Below are positions 18,026 to 27,351 of a DNA stretch of 64,000 bases, one piece after another (position 1 is the first letter of the stretch; each line of letters begins with the position of its first letter). This DNA is from Reyranella sp. (lineage in GTDB: Bacteria; Pseudomonadota; Alphaproteobacteria; Reyranellales; Reyranellaceae). Position numbers and translations under genes: made by a program. The DNA lies in contig JAUXWB010000156.1 of the NCBI GenBank assembly GCA_030684475.1, forward strand, positions 1-64,000, read 5' to 3'. The notes under the pieces were generated by a model, which made no database searches, had not been told where the DNA came from, and saw only the letters and a list, made by a program, of their open reading frames with translations.

Positions 18026-19027
18026 ATGGCACGTGCACTTGTCACCGGGGCGGCCGGTTTCATCGGGAGCCATCTCGTCGATCGGCTGCTGGCGGACGGT
18101 CATTCCGTGGTCGGCGTGGACAATCTCGCCTGCGGTTCGGACATCAATTTGACGGATGCCGCGCGCAACCCGTCGTTTCAATTCCATGTCGCAGATGTCG
18201 CCGAGTTCGACAGCATCGCAGCGCTTTTCAAGGACGTGGACTGGGTCTTCCATCTCGCCGCCCTCGCGGACATCGTGCCTTCGATCCAGCAGCCCGTTCC
18301 CTACCATCGTGCCAATGTGGACGGGACGATTTCCGTTCTCGAAGCGAGCCGCGCGGCGGGGGTGAAGCGCCTGGTCTATGCCGCGTCGTCCTCCTGCTAC
18401 GGCATTCCCGATGTCTATCCGACACCGGAACAGGCGCCGCCGCGTCCGATGTATCCCTACGCCCTCACGAAATGGGTGGGCGAGCAATACGTGTTGCACT
18501 GGGCCCGGACCTACGGCTTGCCGGTGGTCTCGCTGCGCTTTTTCAACGTCTACGGGCCGCGTGCACGTACCAGCGGAACCTATGGCGCCGTGTTCGGCGT
18601 CTTCCTGGCCCAGAAACTGGCAGGTCTTCCCTATACCGTTGTCGGGGACGGCACCCAGACACGCGACTTCACCTTCGTGACGGACGTCGTGGCGGCGGTG
18701 GTCGCGGCTGCCGAAAGCAACGTCGCCGGCCTCTCGATGAACGTTGGCTCCGGCAATACCTACAGCGTCAATCGCCTGGTGGAGTTGCTGGGCGGACCGG
18801 TTACCTACATTCCGAAACGACCCGGCGAGCCGGACTGCACCTTTGCCGATACCTCGCTGATCCTCCGCACCCTGGACTGGAGCCCCCGGGTTACCCTCGA
18901 GGAAGGGGTGCGCCGCATGCTGGAGAATATCGACTACTGGCGAAACGCCCCGGTGTGGACGAAGGAGCGTATCCACGACGCCACCGCCGACTGGTTCAAG
19001 TATCTCGGCCGCACTCCTGGCGCGTGA
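18026..19027 (+). CDS. NDP-sugar 4-epimerase-like protein (extended SDR)
   Basis: A 333-residue extended SDR with GAAGFIGSHL at residues 8-17, the catalytic 'YAASSSCYG' serine region and YALTK (Tyr, Lys). 'LRFFNVYGPRA' and 'GDGTQTRDFTFVTDVV' are typical of UDP-glucose or UDP-GlcNAc 4-epimerases (GalE/WbpP group). It is the last gene of the 11-19 kb operon, 57 bp after the methyltransferase, and converges on the oxidoreductase gene. Substrate identity cannot be settled from sequence. Confidence 0.85.
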   Translation: MARALVTGAAGFIGSHLVDRLLADGHSVVGVDNLACGSDINLTDAARNPSFQFHVADVAEFDSIAALFKDVDWVFHLAALADIVPSIQQPVPYHRANVDGTISVLEASRAAGVKRLVYAASSSCYGIPDVYPTPEQAPPRPMYPYALTKWVGEQYVLHWARTYGLPVVSLRFFNVYGPRARTSGTYGAVFGVFLAQKLAGLPYTVVGDGTQTRDFTFVTDVVAAVVAAAESNVAGLSMNVGSGNTYSVNRLVELLGGPVTYIPKRPGEPDCTFADTSLILRTLDWSPRVTLEEGVRRMLENIDYWRNAPVWTKERIHDATADWFKYLGRTPGA

Positions 19028-19032
19028 GTTGC

Positions 19033-20103
19033 TCAGGCCTTTGCCGCCCGCTCCTCGGGCGTGAGCGAAAGCCCGACCGAGACATGAGTCCGCGCCGATT
19101 CGGCGGCCGCCTCCATCACTGCCATGACCGCCAGCGCATGAAGCGGCGTCACCACCGTCTCCATGCTGCCGTTCAGCGCCTCGACGATGCCCCTGTAGTA
19201 AAGCCGCTGGTCGCCGGCCACGGCGGGCAGGGTGCGCGATGCGCCGGCTCCATCGAACACGACAAGAGGATCGGGATCTTCTCCCCAGCCCGGATCGCCG
19301 GGCCTCATGCCGCTGCGCAACTGCTGCTCCTGGCGGTCGGCAAGCTGCTTCACCAGGCTGCCCTCCGTCCCGTGGACGGTGAAGCGGGCCGTGCCGCCGG
19401 CAGCCAACGAGCCCGTATGCAGGATCACGCGTCGTTCCCGATAGTCGAGTACGACATGCGCCCAGTCGTCTGTGACAGCACCCGTGCGCTGACGTGCGAA
19501 ATTGCCCTGCACCCGGTCCGGCAGCCCGAAAAGCTGCAGGGCCTGGTCGACCAGATGCGGCCCGATGTCGAACCAGGCCCCGCTGCCCGGGCGCGGCTGC
19601 TCACGCCAGCGTCCCCAGACCTGCGGACGGAAGCGATCGAAATGCGACTCGAAATGCGTGACGTTGCCGACGAGTCCCTCGGCGAGTGCCTTGCGCACGG
19701 TCAGGAAATCGCTGTCCCAGCGGCGATTGTGGAATACCGACAGGAGCACGCCATGGCGCCGAGCCAGGGCAACCAGCTCGCGGGCCTCGGCCAGGTCGAC
19801 CGTGAACGGCTTCTCGACGACGACATGCTTGCCGGCCGCGAGTGCCGACCGCGCGATCGACGCATGGCTGTCGTTCGGCGTGGCGATCACGACCAGATCG
19901 ACCCGGCCGGATGTGGCGATCACCAGGGGATCGGAGTCGACCTCGGCGTCCGGCAAGTCGGCGCGCACCTTGGCGGCGTCACTCGACGCTACGGCGACGA
20001 GTTCGAGACCCGCCACCGCCTGGATCAGCGGTGCATGGAACGTCTTGCCGGCCAATCCATAGCCGCAAAGGCCGACGCGAACGGTGTGGGGAAGATCCGC
20101 CAT
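19033..20103 (-). CDS. Gfo/Idh/MocA-family oxidoreductase
   Basis: 356 residues from ATG 20103; an upstream ATG at 20163 adds 20 residues without Rossmann character. The N-terminus has GLCGYGLAGKTFH, a nucleotide-binding loop, then 'DLVVIATPNDSHA' and the EKP motif ('VVEKPFTVD') with its conserved lysine. The C-terminal domain has 'GAWFDIGPHLVDQAL', whose Asp and His line the active site. Members oxidise or reduce sugar hydroxyls with NAD(P). It lies alone on the minus strand between two plus-strand operons, five bases from the convergent epimerase gene. Confidence 0.87.
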   Translation of the reverse strand: MADLPHTVRVGLCGYGLAGKTFHAPLIQAVAGLELVAVASSDAAKVRADLPDAEVDSDPLVIATSGRVDLVVIATPNDSHASIARSALAAGKHVVVEKPFTVDLAEARELVALARRHGVLLSVFHNRRWDSDFLTVRKALAEGLVGNVTHFESHFDRFRPQVWGRWREQPRPGSGAWFDIGPHLVDQALQLFGLPDRVQGNFARQRTGAVTDDWAHVVLDYRERRVILHTGSLAAGGTARFTVHGTEGSLVKQLADRQEQQLRSGMRPGDPGWGEDPDPLVVFDGAGASRTLPAVAGDQRLYYRGIVEALNGSMETVVTPLHALAVMAVMEAAAESARTHVSVGLSLTPEERAAKA

Positions 20104-20487
20104 GTATATCTCAGGAATTCCCAGCCCGGTCTCGTTCGCCACCCGTGGAAGACACGTTTTCACGCCCGAATTTCGACCGACGCGGCCTGGTGCGGAGCAA
20201 GGATTCTTCGTCTATTAGGCTTCCTGCCATGGACATCAATGCGCCCTCCCTGTACGCCACCCCGGCAAGCGTGTGAAGTTGCCGGCTCCGGCTGGCTCCA
20301 AGACCCTCTTCTATCGGATTGATTTTGCAGTGTTTAGCATGCTTTTGATCGACGGCGACCGGGTCGCTTGGCGCAAGACATCCTCCGGTCTCTTTGCCTC
20401 AGCCGGGATCGAACGGGTCCTTTGGCTTCCAGGCGGGAAGTTCATTCGCCAGTCCAACGCACCCATGCGCAGCCCGTGTGATTCCAG
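20104..20487. other. divergent intergenic region
   Basis: This gap of 384 bp separates the Gfo/Idh oxidoreductase (minus) from the C-methyltransferase (plus). It contains an AT-rich patch around 20311-20345 ('ttgattttgcagtgtttagcatgc'), which may include promoter elements, but no well-spaced -35/-10 pair. The 72-codon track ORF (20273-20491) overlaps the next start and has no recognisable domain; I do not call it. Confidence 0.4.
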
Positions 20488-21711
20488 ATGAAGACTTGCC
20501 GCCTGTGTTCCAGCAAGAACCTGACCGACGCCATCGACCTGGGCGCAATGCCGATCGCCCACCGCATGAGGAAGCGGCAGGACGAGGCCGAGCAGCACTA
20601 CCCGCAGCGCTATGTGCTGTGCCGTGATTGCGGCCTGATGCAGATCGCGGACCCGATCGATCCCGAGGAGCTTTATCGGGAATTCAACTTCTGCTTCTCC
20701 GGCTGGAAGCCGCAGCCCCATATCGCGGCGGAGTTCGCGATGATATCGCGCACATCGCCAGGGAAATCGATGCTGGAGATCGGCAGCAACGACGGCCTGT
20801 TCCTAATCGAGGCACGCAAGAGCGGCTTCGGTCCCCTTCTCGGCATCGAACCCAATCGGCTCGCGACCGAGCAGGCGCGCTCGGGCGGTCTTTCGATCGT
20901 CAACGAGATGCTGACGCCGGCGCTCGCCGCCGACCTTGTGGCCAAGCACGGCAGGTTCGACACCGTCGTCGTGCGGCAGGTGCTCGAGCACTTGCTCGAC
21001 ATTCCCGGCTTCTTCACCTGTGTCGACCTGCTCCTTGCACCGCAGGGCATCCTGTTTGTCGACGTGCCCGACGTCGAGCAAGGCATGCGCAGCGGCGACG
21101 CGACAATGCTTTGGGAGGAGCACGTCAACTCCTTCACGACGCCCGTCCTCGAAAGCGCGCTGGCCCGCTTTGGTTTCGCGGTCGTCGAAAGCGAGCGATA
21201 CAACTTCTCCGGGGGCACGATCGCGGTCGCGGCGCGACGCGGCGCCGCTCGGGGGACGCCTCTCGATCTCGAGAAGCACCTGGCGGTCGCCGGCAAATTT
21301 GCCGAACGCGTCGAGGGCTACCAGAAGAGGCTGAAATCCGTTCTGAGCCGGGCACGCGACGCCGGCTTTGGCATCGTGCTTTACGGCGCGGGCAATCGAG
21401 CCTGCACCCTGACCAATTCAGGAGATCTCAAGGGGCTGATCGACTACGCGGTGGACGATCAGCTGGAGCGGCAAGGCCTCTTCATGCCGGGAACGGGCAT
21501 ACCAGTCCGGCCGTCGGCGGAGCTTGCACAGGAGAGCCGGCCGTTTCTTTGCCTCCTGGCCGTGAACAACGAGCACGAGACGAAGGTGACCGCCAAAGTG
21601 CGCGAGCTCGCCCGAGCGCCCGCTCACATCTTTACCGGCCTGTCGCCGGCGGATATCCACGCGGAGCTGGATCGCGTGTCGGCCCTGCTCGATCGCGAAA
21701 ACGCACCATGA
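20488..21711 (+). CDS. sugar C-methyltransferase (class I SAM, zinc-binding N-terminus)
   Basis: A 407-residue relative of the gene at 9084-10346. The N-terminus has two Cys pairs (CRLCSS, CRDCGL) for a zinc site, the SAM motif is MLEIGSNDGLFL near residue 95, and the domain-3 loop is 'IVLYGAGNRACTL'. The paired-histidine active-site segment seen in its relative appears here as 'WEEHVNSF'. It probably methylates a carbon of an NDP-keto-sugar. Translation is coupled to the next gene by an ATGA overlap. Confidence 0.82.
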   Translation: MKTCRLCSSKNLTDAIDLGAMPIAHRMRKRQDEAEQHYPQRYVLCRDCGLMQIADPIDPEELYREFNFCFSGWKPQPHIAAEFAMISRTSPGKSMLEIGSNDGLFLIEARKSGFGPLLGIEPNRLATEQARSGGLSIVNEMLTPALAADLVAKHGRFDTVVVRQVLEHLLDIPGFFTCVDLLLAPQGILFVDVPDVEQGMRSGDATMLWEEHVNSFTTPVLESALARFGFAVVESERYNFSGGTIAVAARRGAARGTPLDLEKHLAVAGKFAERVEGYQKRLKSVLSRARDAGFGIVLYGAGNRACTLTNSGDLKGLIDYAVDDQLERQGLFMPGTGIPVRPSAELAQESRPFLCLLAVNNEHETKVTAKVRELARAPAHIFTGLSPADIHAELDRVSALLDRENAP

Positions 21712-22931
21712 GCAATCCGCCGCCTGCGGGCAGGCTTTACTCCTACTATCGCGACTCGGGCATCTCACCGACCTTCGGCTCGCTTCAGACCGAGGCCGAT
21801 CTCGATCGCTTCTGCGAGCAACGGGCGCGACTCTTCACGCTGAAGCTGCAGATGCCGCCCGAGATGTTCCGACATGCACGGCTGCTGGAGTTCGGACCGG
21901 ACACCGGAGAGAACGCGCTCGTGTTCGCGCGCTGGGGTGCGCAAATCGAACTGGTCGAACCGAACACGGCGGTGTGGCCCCAGCTGCAGGCCTATTTCCG
22001 CCGCTTCGGACTTGAAGACCGACTGCTCGGCCTCCACGACAAGCCGATCCAGGAGTTCTCGCCGGCAGATCCAGCAGACATCGTGGTCGCCGAAGGGTTC
22101 ATCCACACCGTCAAACCGGAGAAGCAGTGGATCGACGTCGTACGCAAGGCGGTTCGGCCCGGCGGTTACCTGATCCTGTTCTACTACGAACGTCGTGCCC
22201 TCCTCATGGAGGCTTTCCATGCGGCGCTCTATCGCGAGTATTGCCGATTGATCGGCCAAAGGGGCCCCGACGTGGCCCGTCGGCTCTATGGCACGAAATG
22301 GGACGCGATTGCCCATGTCAGGCGCTTCAATTCGTGGGTCATGGACGTTCTCGAGAATCCGTACACACGTTCGCAGTTCACGATGGACGCGCCGCGCCTG
22401 GTGCAAATGATGGCCGAGTCGGAGTTCGAGCTTTACCAGTCATGGCCCCGGTATCGGGATGATCTCAGGATGCTGTGGCACAAGACACCGGAGTCACCGG
22501 GGTCGATTGCAGGAGAAGTGACCGGGCATTTGCAACGCAGTGCCCTCAGCCACGCGCTGGGCCGGACGCTCTACTGTATCGGAGACGACGCCAGCGTCGC
22601 GGCGATTGGCCGCCAGCTCGACAGGCTCCTTCAGACGGTCGACCAGGCGATGGAGACGGGCGGTCACCAGGTCTGGACTTCGATTGCGGAGGGCTTCCTG
22701 GACCTGCAGGTAAGCATCGACCAGGACAATGTGATCTACGCCCTGTCGGCAGATGCCCGTCGCTCGGTAAAGGCGATGCTCAACTCCGCCAGCCGTTGCG
22801 CGACCTTGGCGGCAACTGGCGATGCGACCGAATTGGCCGCTTTTGCCAATGTTGATCAGCCGTTCATATCTTTCTGGGGGCAGCCTGCACACTATGGCGT
22901 CTTCAGAAAGCGCACTCCGACAGACCTCTAG
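21708..22931 (+). CDS. class I SAM methyltransferase with extra C-terminal domain
   Basis: 407 residues from ATG 21708. Residues about 55-190 form a methyltransferase fold: 'LLEFGPDTGENALVFA' (motif I, with GPDTG instead of GxGxG), 'IELVEPN', then 'RKAVRPGGYLILFYYE'. The last 170 residues are helical, without a recognised family. The upstream overlap with the C-methyltransferase and the shared strand suggest sequential methylation steps. The divergence of motif I leaves some doubt about activity. Confidence 0.7.
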   Translation: MSNPPPAGRLYSYYRDSGISPTFGSLQTEADLDRFCEQRARLFTLKLQMPPEMFRHARLLEFGPDTGENALVFARWGAQIELVEPNTAVWPQLQAYFRRFGLEDRLLGLHDKPIQEFSPADPADIVVAEGFIHTVKPEKQWIDVVRKAVRPGGYLILFYYERRALLMEAFHAALYREYCRLIGQRGPDVARRLYGTKWDAIAHVRRFNSWVMDVLENPYTRSQFTMDAPRLVQMMAESEFELYQSWPRYRDDLRMLWHKTPESPGSIAGEVTGHLQRSALSHALGRTLYCIGDDASVAAIGRQLDRLLQTVDQAMETGGHQVWTSIAEGFLDLQVSIDQDNVIYALSADARRSVKAMLNSASRCATLAATGDATELAAFANVDQPFISFWGQPAHYGVFRKRTPTDL

Positions 22932-22977
22932 ATTTCGCCATTTGGCCAACGGCAATCAACCTAGCGACGGAAAGCGC

Positions 22978-23490
22978 ATGCTGTTTCGATTGATCCCGCC
23001 ACCAGAAATCGCGTTAGCGATGGCGCTTTCGCTTCTTCTGCCAATCCTCTTTGCAGCTGTCGGTAAGTCATGGCCCAGTGAATCGATCCTTGTTCAATTG
23101 GCCAAAAGTTCGGCGCTCTGCCTCGTCCTATGGTTAGCCGCTATCAGGCTCATCGGAATCCGAGTAGAGCCAAGCGCAGCGATCGCATGCCTTTGCATCC
23201 TCGCAATTGCCTCCATGGTTCTTTACGTTGGCGTTTCGCTTCTTGCGTATAGTTTTCGCCTTGAGACCCTTCTGACCGTCGGGCGCCATCCAGATGGGCT
23301 GACGTACGAAGAAGTGGCGGCGACCTTCGGCGATGGTGCAGGACTGAGTGCCCTGTCCAATGGTCGTATTCGTACGCTGGAATTGCTGGGAATGATCCAC
23401 CGGGCCGGCGATACAGTGGAGATCACCCCTCTCGGCAGCTTTGTCGCGAAACTTTACGGCGTCGTTCGCAACATCACAAATTTGGTGTGA
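22978..23490 (+). CDS. small membrane protein with C-terminal winged-helix-like domain (1)
   Basis: 170 residues from ATG 22978, which has GGAAAG seven bases upstream; the longer track ORF overlaps the preceding gene. Three hydrophobic segments (about 9-28, 41-62, 68-90) are followed by a soluble tail of about 75 residues. In the tail, 'LTYEEVAATFGDGAGLSALSNGRIRTLELLGMIHRAGDTVEITPLG' reads as helix-turn-helix plus a beta wing. The next gene has the same layout. I know no name for the family. A membrane-bound regulator or a scaffold for the neighbouring glycosyltransferase-like protein is possible. Confidence 0.6.
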   Translation: MLFRLIPPPEIALAMALSLLLPILFAAVGKSWPSESILVQLAKSSALCLVLWLAAIRLIGIRVEPSAAIACLCILAIASMVLYVGVSLLAYSFRLETLLTVGRHPDGLTYEEVAATFGDGAGLSALSNGRIRTLELLGMIHRAGDTVEITPLGSFVAKLYGVVRNITNLV

Positions 23491-23975
23491 TGATGAGCGA
23501 CTATGTATGCGCCATTGCGGGTTTTGCACTTGTCCTGCTGCTGTCCTTGGTGTGTCTGCAAGTAACGGCTCGAACCAATCCTTTCCTCGTGCTCATCACA
23601 TTGGCAATTCTCATCAATGTATGCACGGCGGCGGGGGCTCATCTCTTTATTCCGACGCTCCGCTATTGGCACTACACGCCGCCTTTTTTCTTGTTGGTCA
23701 TGATCACGATTTTTTGCCTGGGAGCGGTGTTTTCTTCGGCATCCCTGCAAGTGCTGCAGGCGATTTCGCAAAGTGGCGGAAAAGCGACTGCCGCGACTTT
23801 GCATGAGGGCGTCATTAAGGAAAATCTGTTCAAACGGCTCGACGAGCACGTCGCCGCGAACCGTGTCCGCCAGTCGGGTGACGCATATCGCGTCACCGAG
23901 AATGGCCGATCTCTCATCACATGGATCGAGAAGTTTAAGCGGTTCTTTTCGATTGAGCAGACAGGAATCTATTGA
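23490..23975 (+). CDS. small membrane protein with C-terminal winged-helix-like domain (2)
   Basis: About 161 residues. Starts overlap the preceding stop (GTG 23487, ATG 23490, ATG 23493). Three transmembrane segments (about 5-25, 32-51, 65-87) precede a cytosolic-type domain with 'LQVLQAISQSGGKATAATLHEGVIKENLFKRLDEHV...YRVTENGRSLI', again resembling a winged helix in which 'YRVTENG' is the wing. Sequence identity to its upstream neighbour is low but the architecture is the same. It is followed after one base by the large membrane protein, so the three genes form one unit of reduced GC content. Confidence 0.6.
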   Translation: MMSDYVCAIAGFALVLLLSLVCLQVTARTNPFLVLITLAILINVCTAAGAHLFIPTLRYWHYTPPFFLLVMITIFCLGAVFSSASLQVLQAISQSGGKATAATLHEGVIKENLFKRLDEHVAANRVRQSGDAYRVTENGRSLITWIEKFKRFFSIEQTGIY

Positions 23976-23976
23976 A

Positions 23977-26163
23977 ATGCGGAAGCTGCAAACGCCCAAT
24001 CGGAAAGCCGTCGCGGAAATAGCAAAGCGGAGCTTCAGTGAGTTGAGGACGAGGGTAACGACTTTCTTCCAGGCAAAGGCTTCGGGTTTTGTGGACGCCT
24101 CTGAGGCTTGGTGTTCGGGACCGCAGACAAGTACCGGAATGCTTCGCGGAACCGCAATTGCGCTATGGGGAGCGTTAATTGGAGCTGTGATCGCGTCGCT
24201 AGCCGCCTATTGGTTGATCGAGATATCAGAGGCAAGTCGTGCTTATTTCGGGCAGAACCTGGCACAATATCCGGTGTTAGATGAATATAAAAAATCAGCC
24301 CTGACCAAGAATGCAGAGAAGACCTTTTATTTTTTATTCTATGGTTTCGGCGTGATATGTGCTGCTGCGGCACTGCATTTTCGTAGGGCCCTGGCGCGCA
24401 CTCGGGCGTTCACCTTCTTGATCTCGGCCAGTGCCGCCATCCCAGCGCTTCATGTGCTGGTCGCCGGAACCACTCAGCGAAGCGATATTTCGTTCTTCGC
24501 CCTGCTGGTTGTCGCCGCAGCTCTGTTCGTTCCCGCTTTAGTGTTTCGCTTTGGCTCGGGGCGGCAGTTGGCGGATGGCGTGCGCCAATCAAGCACAATC
24601 GTTTTTGATCCGAGGCTTCTTCGGATAGACGGATATGTAGTCATAGTGCTCGCACTGCTGATTATTCCCTTAAAGCTTCAATTTATTGCGTATGAAAGTG
24701 CATATAACAGTCATCCGGTATCATTTTTGATCGGCCCAGCACTGTCCGCACTTGCTGATGGGTTGTTGCCTGGTCGGGATTTCATCGCATTTTATGGGCA
24801 AGGCCCATCCTATCTATTCCGCCCATTCCTAAGTACGGATCTTGCGGCAGTATACGGGCGCTATGTCGTCTTTCTGTCGGCGATTGTCTTTGCAATCCAC
24901 GTGTCTTGCTATTTTGTCTTGCGCGATTTTTATCGCGATCGCGCCCTCGCTTGCGTGACCGCAATTGCATTGATCTTCACTTATCATTTTGGAGCCGGTT
25001 CCGTGCTTATGGGACCATCAGCTCTCCCGGTACGGTTTGCCTTGATCTTCGTTCTCGCTGCGGTGACGGTTCAAGCAATGACCAGCTCAAGAAGCATTCG
25101 CTGGCTGCTGCTGAGCGGTGCAATCGTCGGCGTTTCAGTATTTTGGAACAGCGAAACCGGCGTCCTCATGTTCGTGGCAGTTCCGGTCGCTTACGTCGGG
25201 AATGAAATTTTCAACAGGAAGTTTCCGTGGCGGATCTTCTTCTTCATCGCTTCCGCGATCGCTACTTTTTTGGCTGTGTCAGCCGCCGCATTTGGAGTCG
25301 ACGCGCTTAGCCAACCTTTTTTTGCATCGCTTGTGGAGCCCCTTCGCCTGCACTCGGCAGGAAACTGGGTGGGCATCGTTATGAATTGGGAGCCTGGAAG
25401 CGGCTATATCTACCAGATCAGCGCCCCAGCAGTTGCAATCGCGACCGGCATGGCGGCTCTGGCGAGGGGCAAAGATGCCGAGCCACGACTAGACCGAGAG
25501 AGGGCTTATTTGATCTTTTTCTCTATTGTCGCACTGATCTTTACTCCGAAATGGATCAATCGCTCCCTGGATGCCGTATGGCAACAAAATGCTTTCGCAT
25601 TCCTAATCATTGCGGTGTGGTGGGCACGAATTGCTCTAAGAGGCGCGTATTCCTACTACCCGTCCAAGAACGGCGCAGCGACGCTCATTGCCTCCGGTGG
25701 GATTTTTGCCCTGTTGATGCTCTGGAGTATAGCGGATCGCCTGCAGCCCAACATTAAAGTCGGCCTCAAAGCGTACGTCGAATTCCCTACCGCTATCAAT
25801 CTCTCGCGCTTGTTTCGCAGCGAAGATTATGGGATCGACATGCTCGTGGATGACAGCGATTTCAAGCTGGTCAATTCATTGCTCAAGCTGCGGGAGCCAA
25901 TGCTGCTCCTTTCGAATCGGGACTGGTTGGTCCTGATGAAGCTGGGACGAGCACCCAAGAGCTATTTCCTGCCACTCGATGAAATCTTTAGTTCTGATCA
26001 TTTGGCGCGAAGTTTCGATGGTGCCAAGTACTTGTTCGTAGATCGAGACTACAAGTTCCCCCCATATGTTTGGCTCAAAGACGATCTTCAGGATCGCCTG
26101 CAGCGTGAATTTCGTTTGGTGGGCGAATCTACGCGATTTCTGGTATACGGACGCATACAATGA
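23977..26163 (+). CDS. large polytopic membrane protein, glycosyltransferase-like
   Basis: 728 residues from ATG 23977 (AGGAA nine bases upstream). The protein has many hydrophobic helices between residues 50 and 570, and a soluble C-terminal region of about 130 residues ('YGIDMLVDDSDFKLVNSLLKL', 'FDGAKYLFVDRDY'). The organisation resembles GT-C membrane glycosyltransferases (ArnT/PMT type), with an acidic loop 'AYESAYNSH' and 'GRDFIAFYGQGPSYL' after an early helix, but no family can be named. Codon use is visibly more AT-rich than in flanking genes. It likely assembles or modifies lipid-linked glycans at the membrane. Confidence 0.55.
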   Translation: MRKLQTPNRKAVAEIAKRSFSELRTRVTTFFQAKASGFVDASEAWCSGPQTSTGMLRGTAIALWGALIGAVIASLAAYWLIEISEASRAYFGQNLAQYPVLDEYKKSALTKNAEKTFYFLFYGFGVICAAAALHFRRALARTRAFTFLISASAAIPALHVLVAGTTQRSDISFFALLVVAAALFVPALVFRFGSGRQLADGVRQSSTIVFDPRLLRIDGYVVIVLALLIIPLKLQFIAYESAYNSHPVSFLIGPALSALADGLLPGRDFIAFYGQGPSYLFRPFLSTDLAAVYGRYVVFLSAIVFAIHVSCYFVLRDFYRDRALACVTAIALIFTYHFGAGSVLMGPSALPVRFALIFVLAAVTVQAMTSSRSIRWLLLSGAIVGVSVFWNSETGVLMFVAVPVAYVGNEIFNRKFPWRIFFFIASAIATFLAVSAAAFGVDALSQPFFASLVEPLRLHSAGNWVGIVMNWEPGSGYIYQISAPAVAIATGMAALARGKDAEPRLDRERAYLIFFSIVALIFTPKWINRSLDAVWQQNAFAFLIIAVWWARIALRGAYSYYPSKNGAATLIASGGIFALLMLWSIADRLQPNIKVGLKAYVEFPTAINLSRLFRSEDYGIDMLVDDSDFKLVNSLLKLREPMLLLSNRDWLVLMKLGRAPKSYFLPLDEIFSSDHLARSFDGAKYLFVDRDYKFPPYVWLKDDLQDRLQREFRLVGESTRFLVYGRIQ

Positions 26164-26346
26164 ACACATCCGGTGTTCCGTCCAGATTTTGGTCGATGTG
26201 GTAATTGTAGCGGAGTCGGACGTCCTTCATTGACCGCCCTTTGATTTGCTATAGCATTTTGCCGCTTTCTCAACCTCCGCTTCGTGTAGAGTGCCATTGA
26301 TTCGAAGCAATTCAATCCCCTTCCGGCCCGAGAACTTTGCCGTGTG

Positions 26347-27351
26347 ATGTTTCTTACGAATACCGGTTTCAGAACGGCGATTTCCGTATTGTTGCTCTGC
26401 GCTGCTATCGCCTATCTGCTTACGCGCGACGAGTGTTGTTCGATGGATTCAAAGCTGCTGCTTGCCGCGGCGGCCATACAGCCCGTCAACATGCTCGTTA
26501 TTGCGACGTTGGCGTGGCGCTTTGTCCTGCTCGCGCATCCGCCGCGCCCTGGTCTTTGGTCGAGTTTCAAGGCCAGCATGCTGGCAACCGGGCTGAACAT
26601 CTTGCTCCCTGCCCGCGGCGGCGACTTTGTCAGGCTTACTTATCTCCGGCAGCGCGAGGGCACGCCGCTCGGTACGGGTCTTTCCATTTCGATCATTGAG
26701 CGGGTTGCCGATCTGATCGTGCTCTCCGCGATGGCGATCATCGTCGCCAGCTTGGTATTGCAGTCGCAAGTCATCGTGCCGATCGTCGCGATCGCGGCAC
26801 TCGGCGTTGGACTAATTATGCTCTCGGCGCTGCTGCCGTTCTGGCTCGCCATCCTGTACAGGATATTTCCAGCCGCCATGGCAAATTTTCTCGCGTCGGT
26901 CATGACGGAGACTGCGGCTCGAATCCGCGACGGAAAGATCTTTCTCGCGCTCGGCGCTTCCGTCATCTTCATGGGGCTGGGTCTGGTTGCAACCCTGATT
27001 TTTTTCCGGATCGCGACCGAACAGGAGTTCTCGCTCACCCTCGCGGCGATGGTCCTTGTTTTCGCGAGCCTTGGCGGTGCGATCCCGATCCTTCCCGGCG
27101 GCCTTGCCACATTCGAAGCCGGGGTTATCGCAGCCCTGATGTATGGCGGATATTCGGCAAGCGACGCCCTAATGCTGGCAGTCGTCTATCGCCTTCAGCA
27201 GTACGTCATGGCGACGCCTCTCGCCCTGGTGATCGCTTCCCGTGAGCGCGTCGGCCTGAGCGCGATGTTTTCTGAAATGTTTCGACTGTTTACGAACCGG
27301 CGCGCGCGAAGGGCCCCAACTCCGACATCCTCTGTGAATGAAAAGCGTTAG
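26347..27351 (+). CDS. lysylphosphatidylglycerol synthase TM-like protein (UPF0104)
   Basis: 334 residues; ATG 26347 is preferred over GTG 26344. About eight transmembrane helices, with the family elements 'LNILLPARGGDFVRLTYLR' (around residue 85), 'SIIERVADLIVL' and 'GGAIPILPGGLATFEAGV', identify the LPG_synthase_TM/YbhN family. Members lacking the synthase domain are often found beside GT2 polyprenyl-phosphate sugar transferases and are proposed to act as flippases or lipid-carrier transporters. The next gene, overlapping by 14 bp, encodes exactly such a GT2 fused to membrane segments. Confidence 0.82.
   Translation: MFLTNTGFRTAISVLLLCAAIAYLLTRDECCSMDSKLLLAAAAIQPVNMLVIATLAWRFVLLAHPPRPGLWSSFKASMLATGLNILLPARGGDFVRLTYLRQREGTPLGTGLSISIIERVADLIVLSAMAIIVASLVLQSQVIVPIVAIAALGVGLIMLSALLPFWLAILYRIFPAAMANFLASVMTETAARIRDGKIFLALGASVIFMGLGLVATLIFFRIATEQEFSLTLAAMVLVFASLGGAIPILPGGLATFEAGVIAALMYGGYSASDALMLAVVYRLQQYVMATPLALVIASRERVGLSAMFSEMFRLFTNRRARRAPTPTSSVNEKR

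Noticed and set aside
17878-20322. 814-residue plus-strand ORF
   Set aside because: It runs in another frame across the epimerase and antisense to the Gfo/Idh oxidoreductase, both of which have clear family motifs; its composition is Arg/Pro-rich shadow.
20273-20491. 72-codon ORF before the C-methyltransferase
   Set aside because: No ribosome binding site or known domain, and it overlaps the true start of the next gene.
26162-26178. Hairpin GAACAC-atccg-GTGTTC after the large membrane protein
   Set aside because: Six-base stem overlapping the stop codon, with no T-tract behind it, so not called a terminator.
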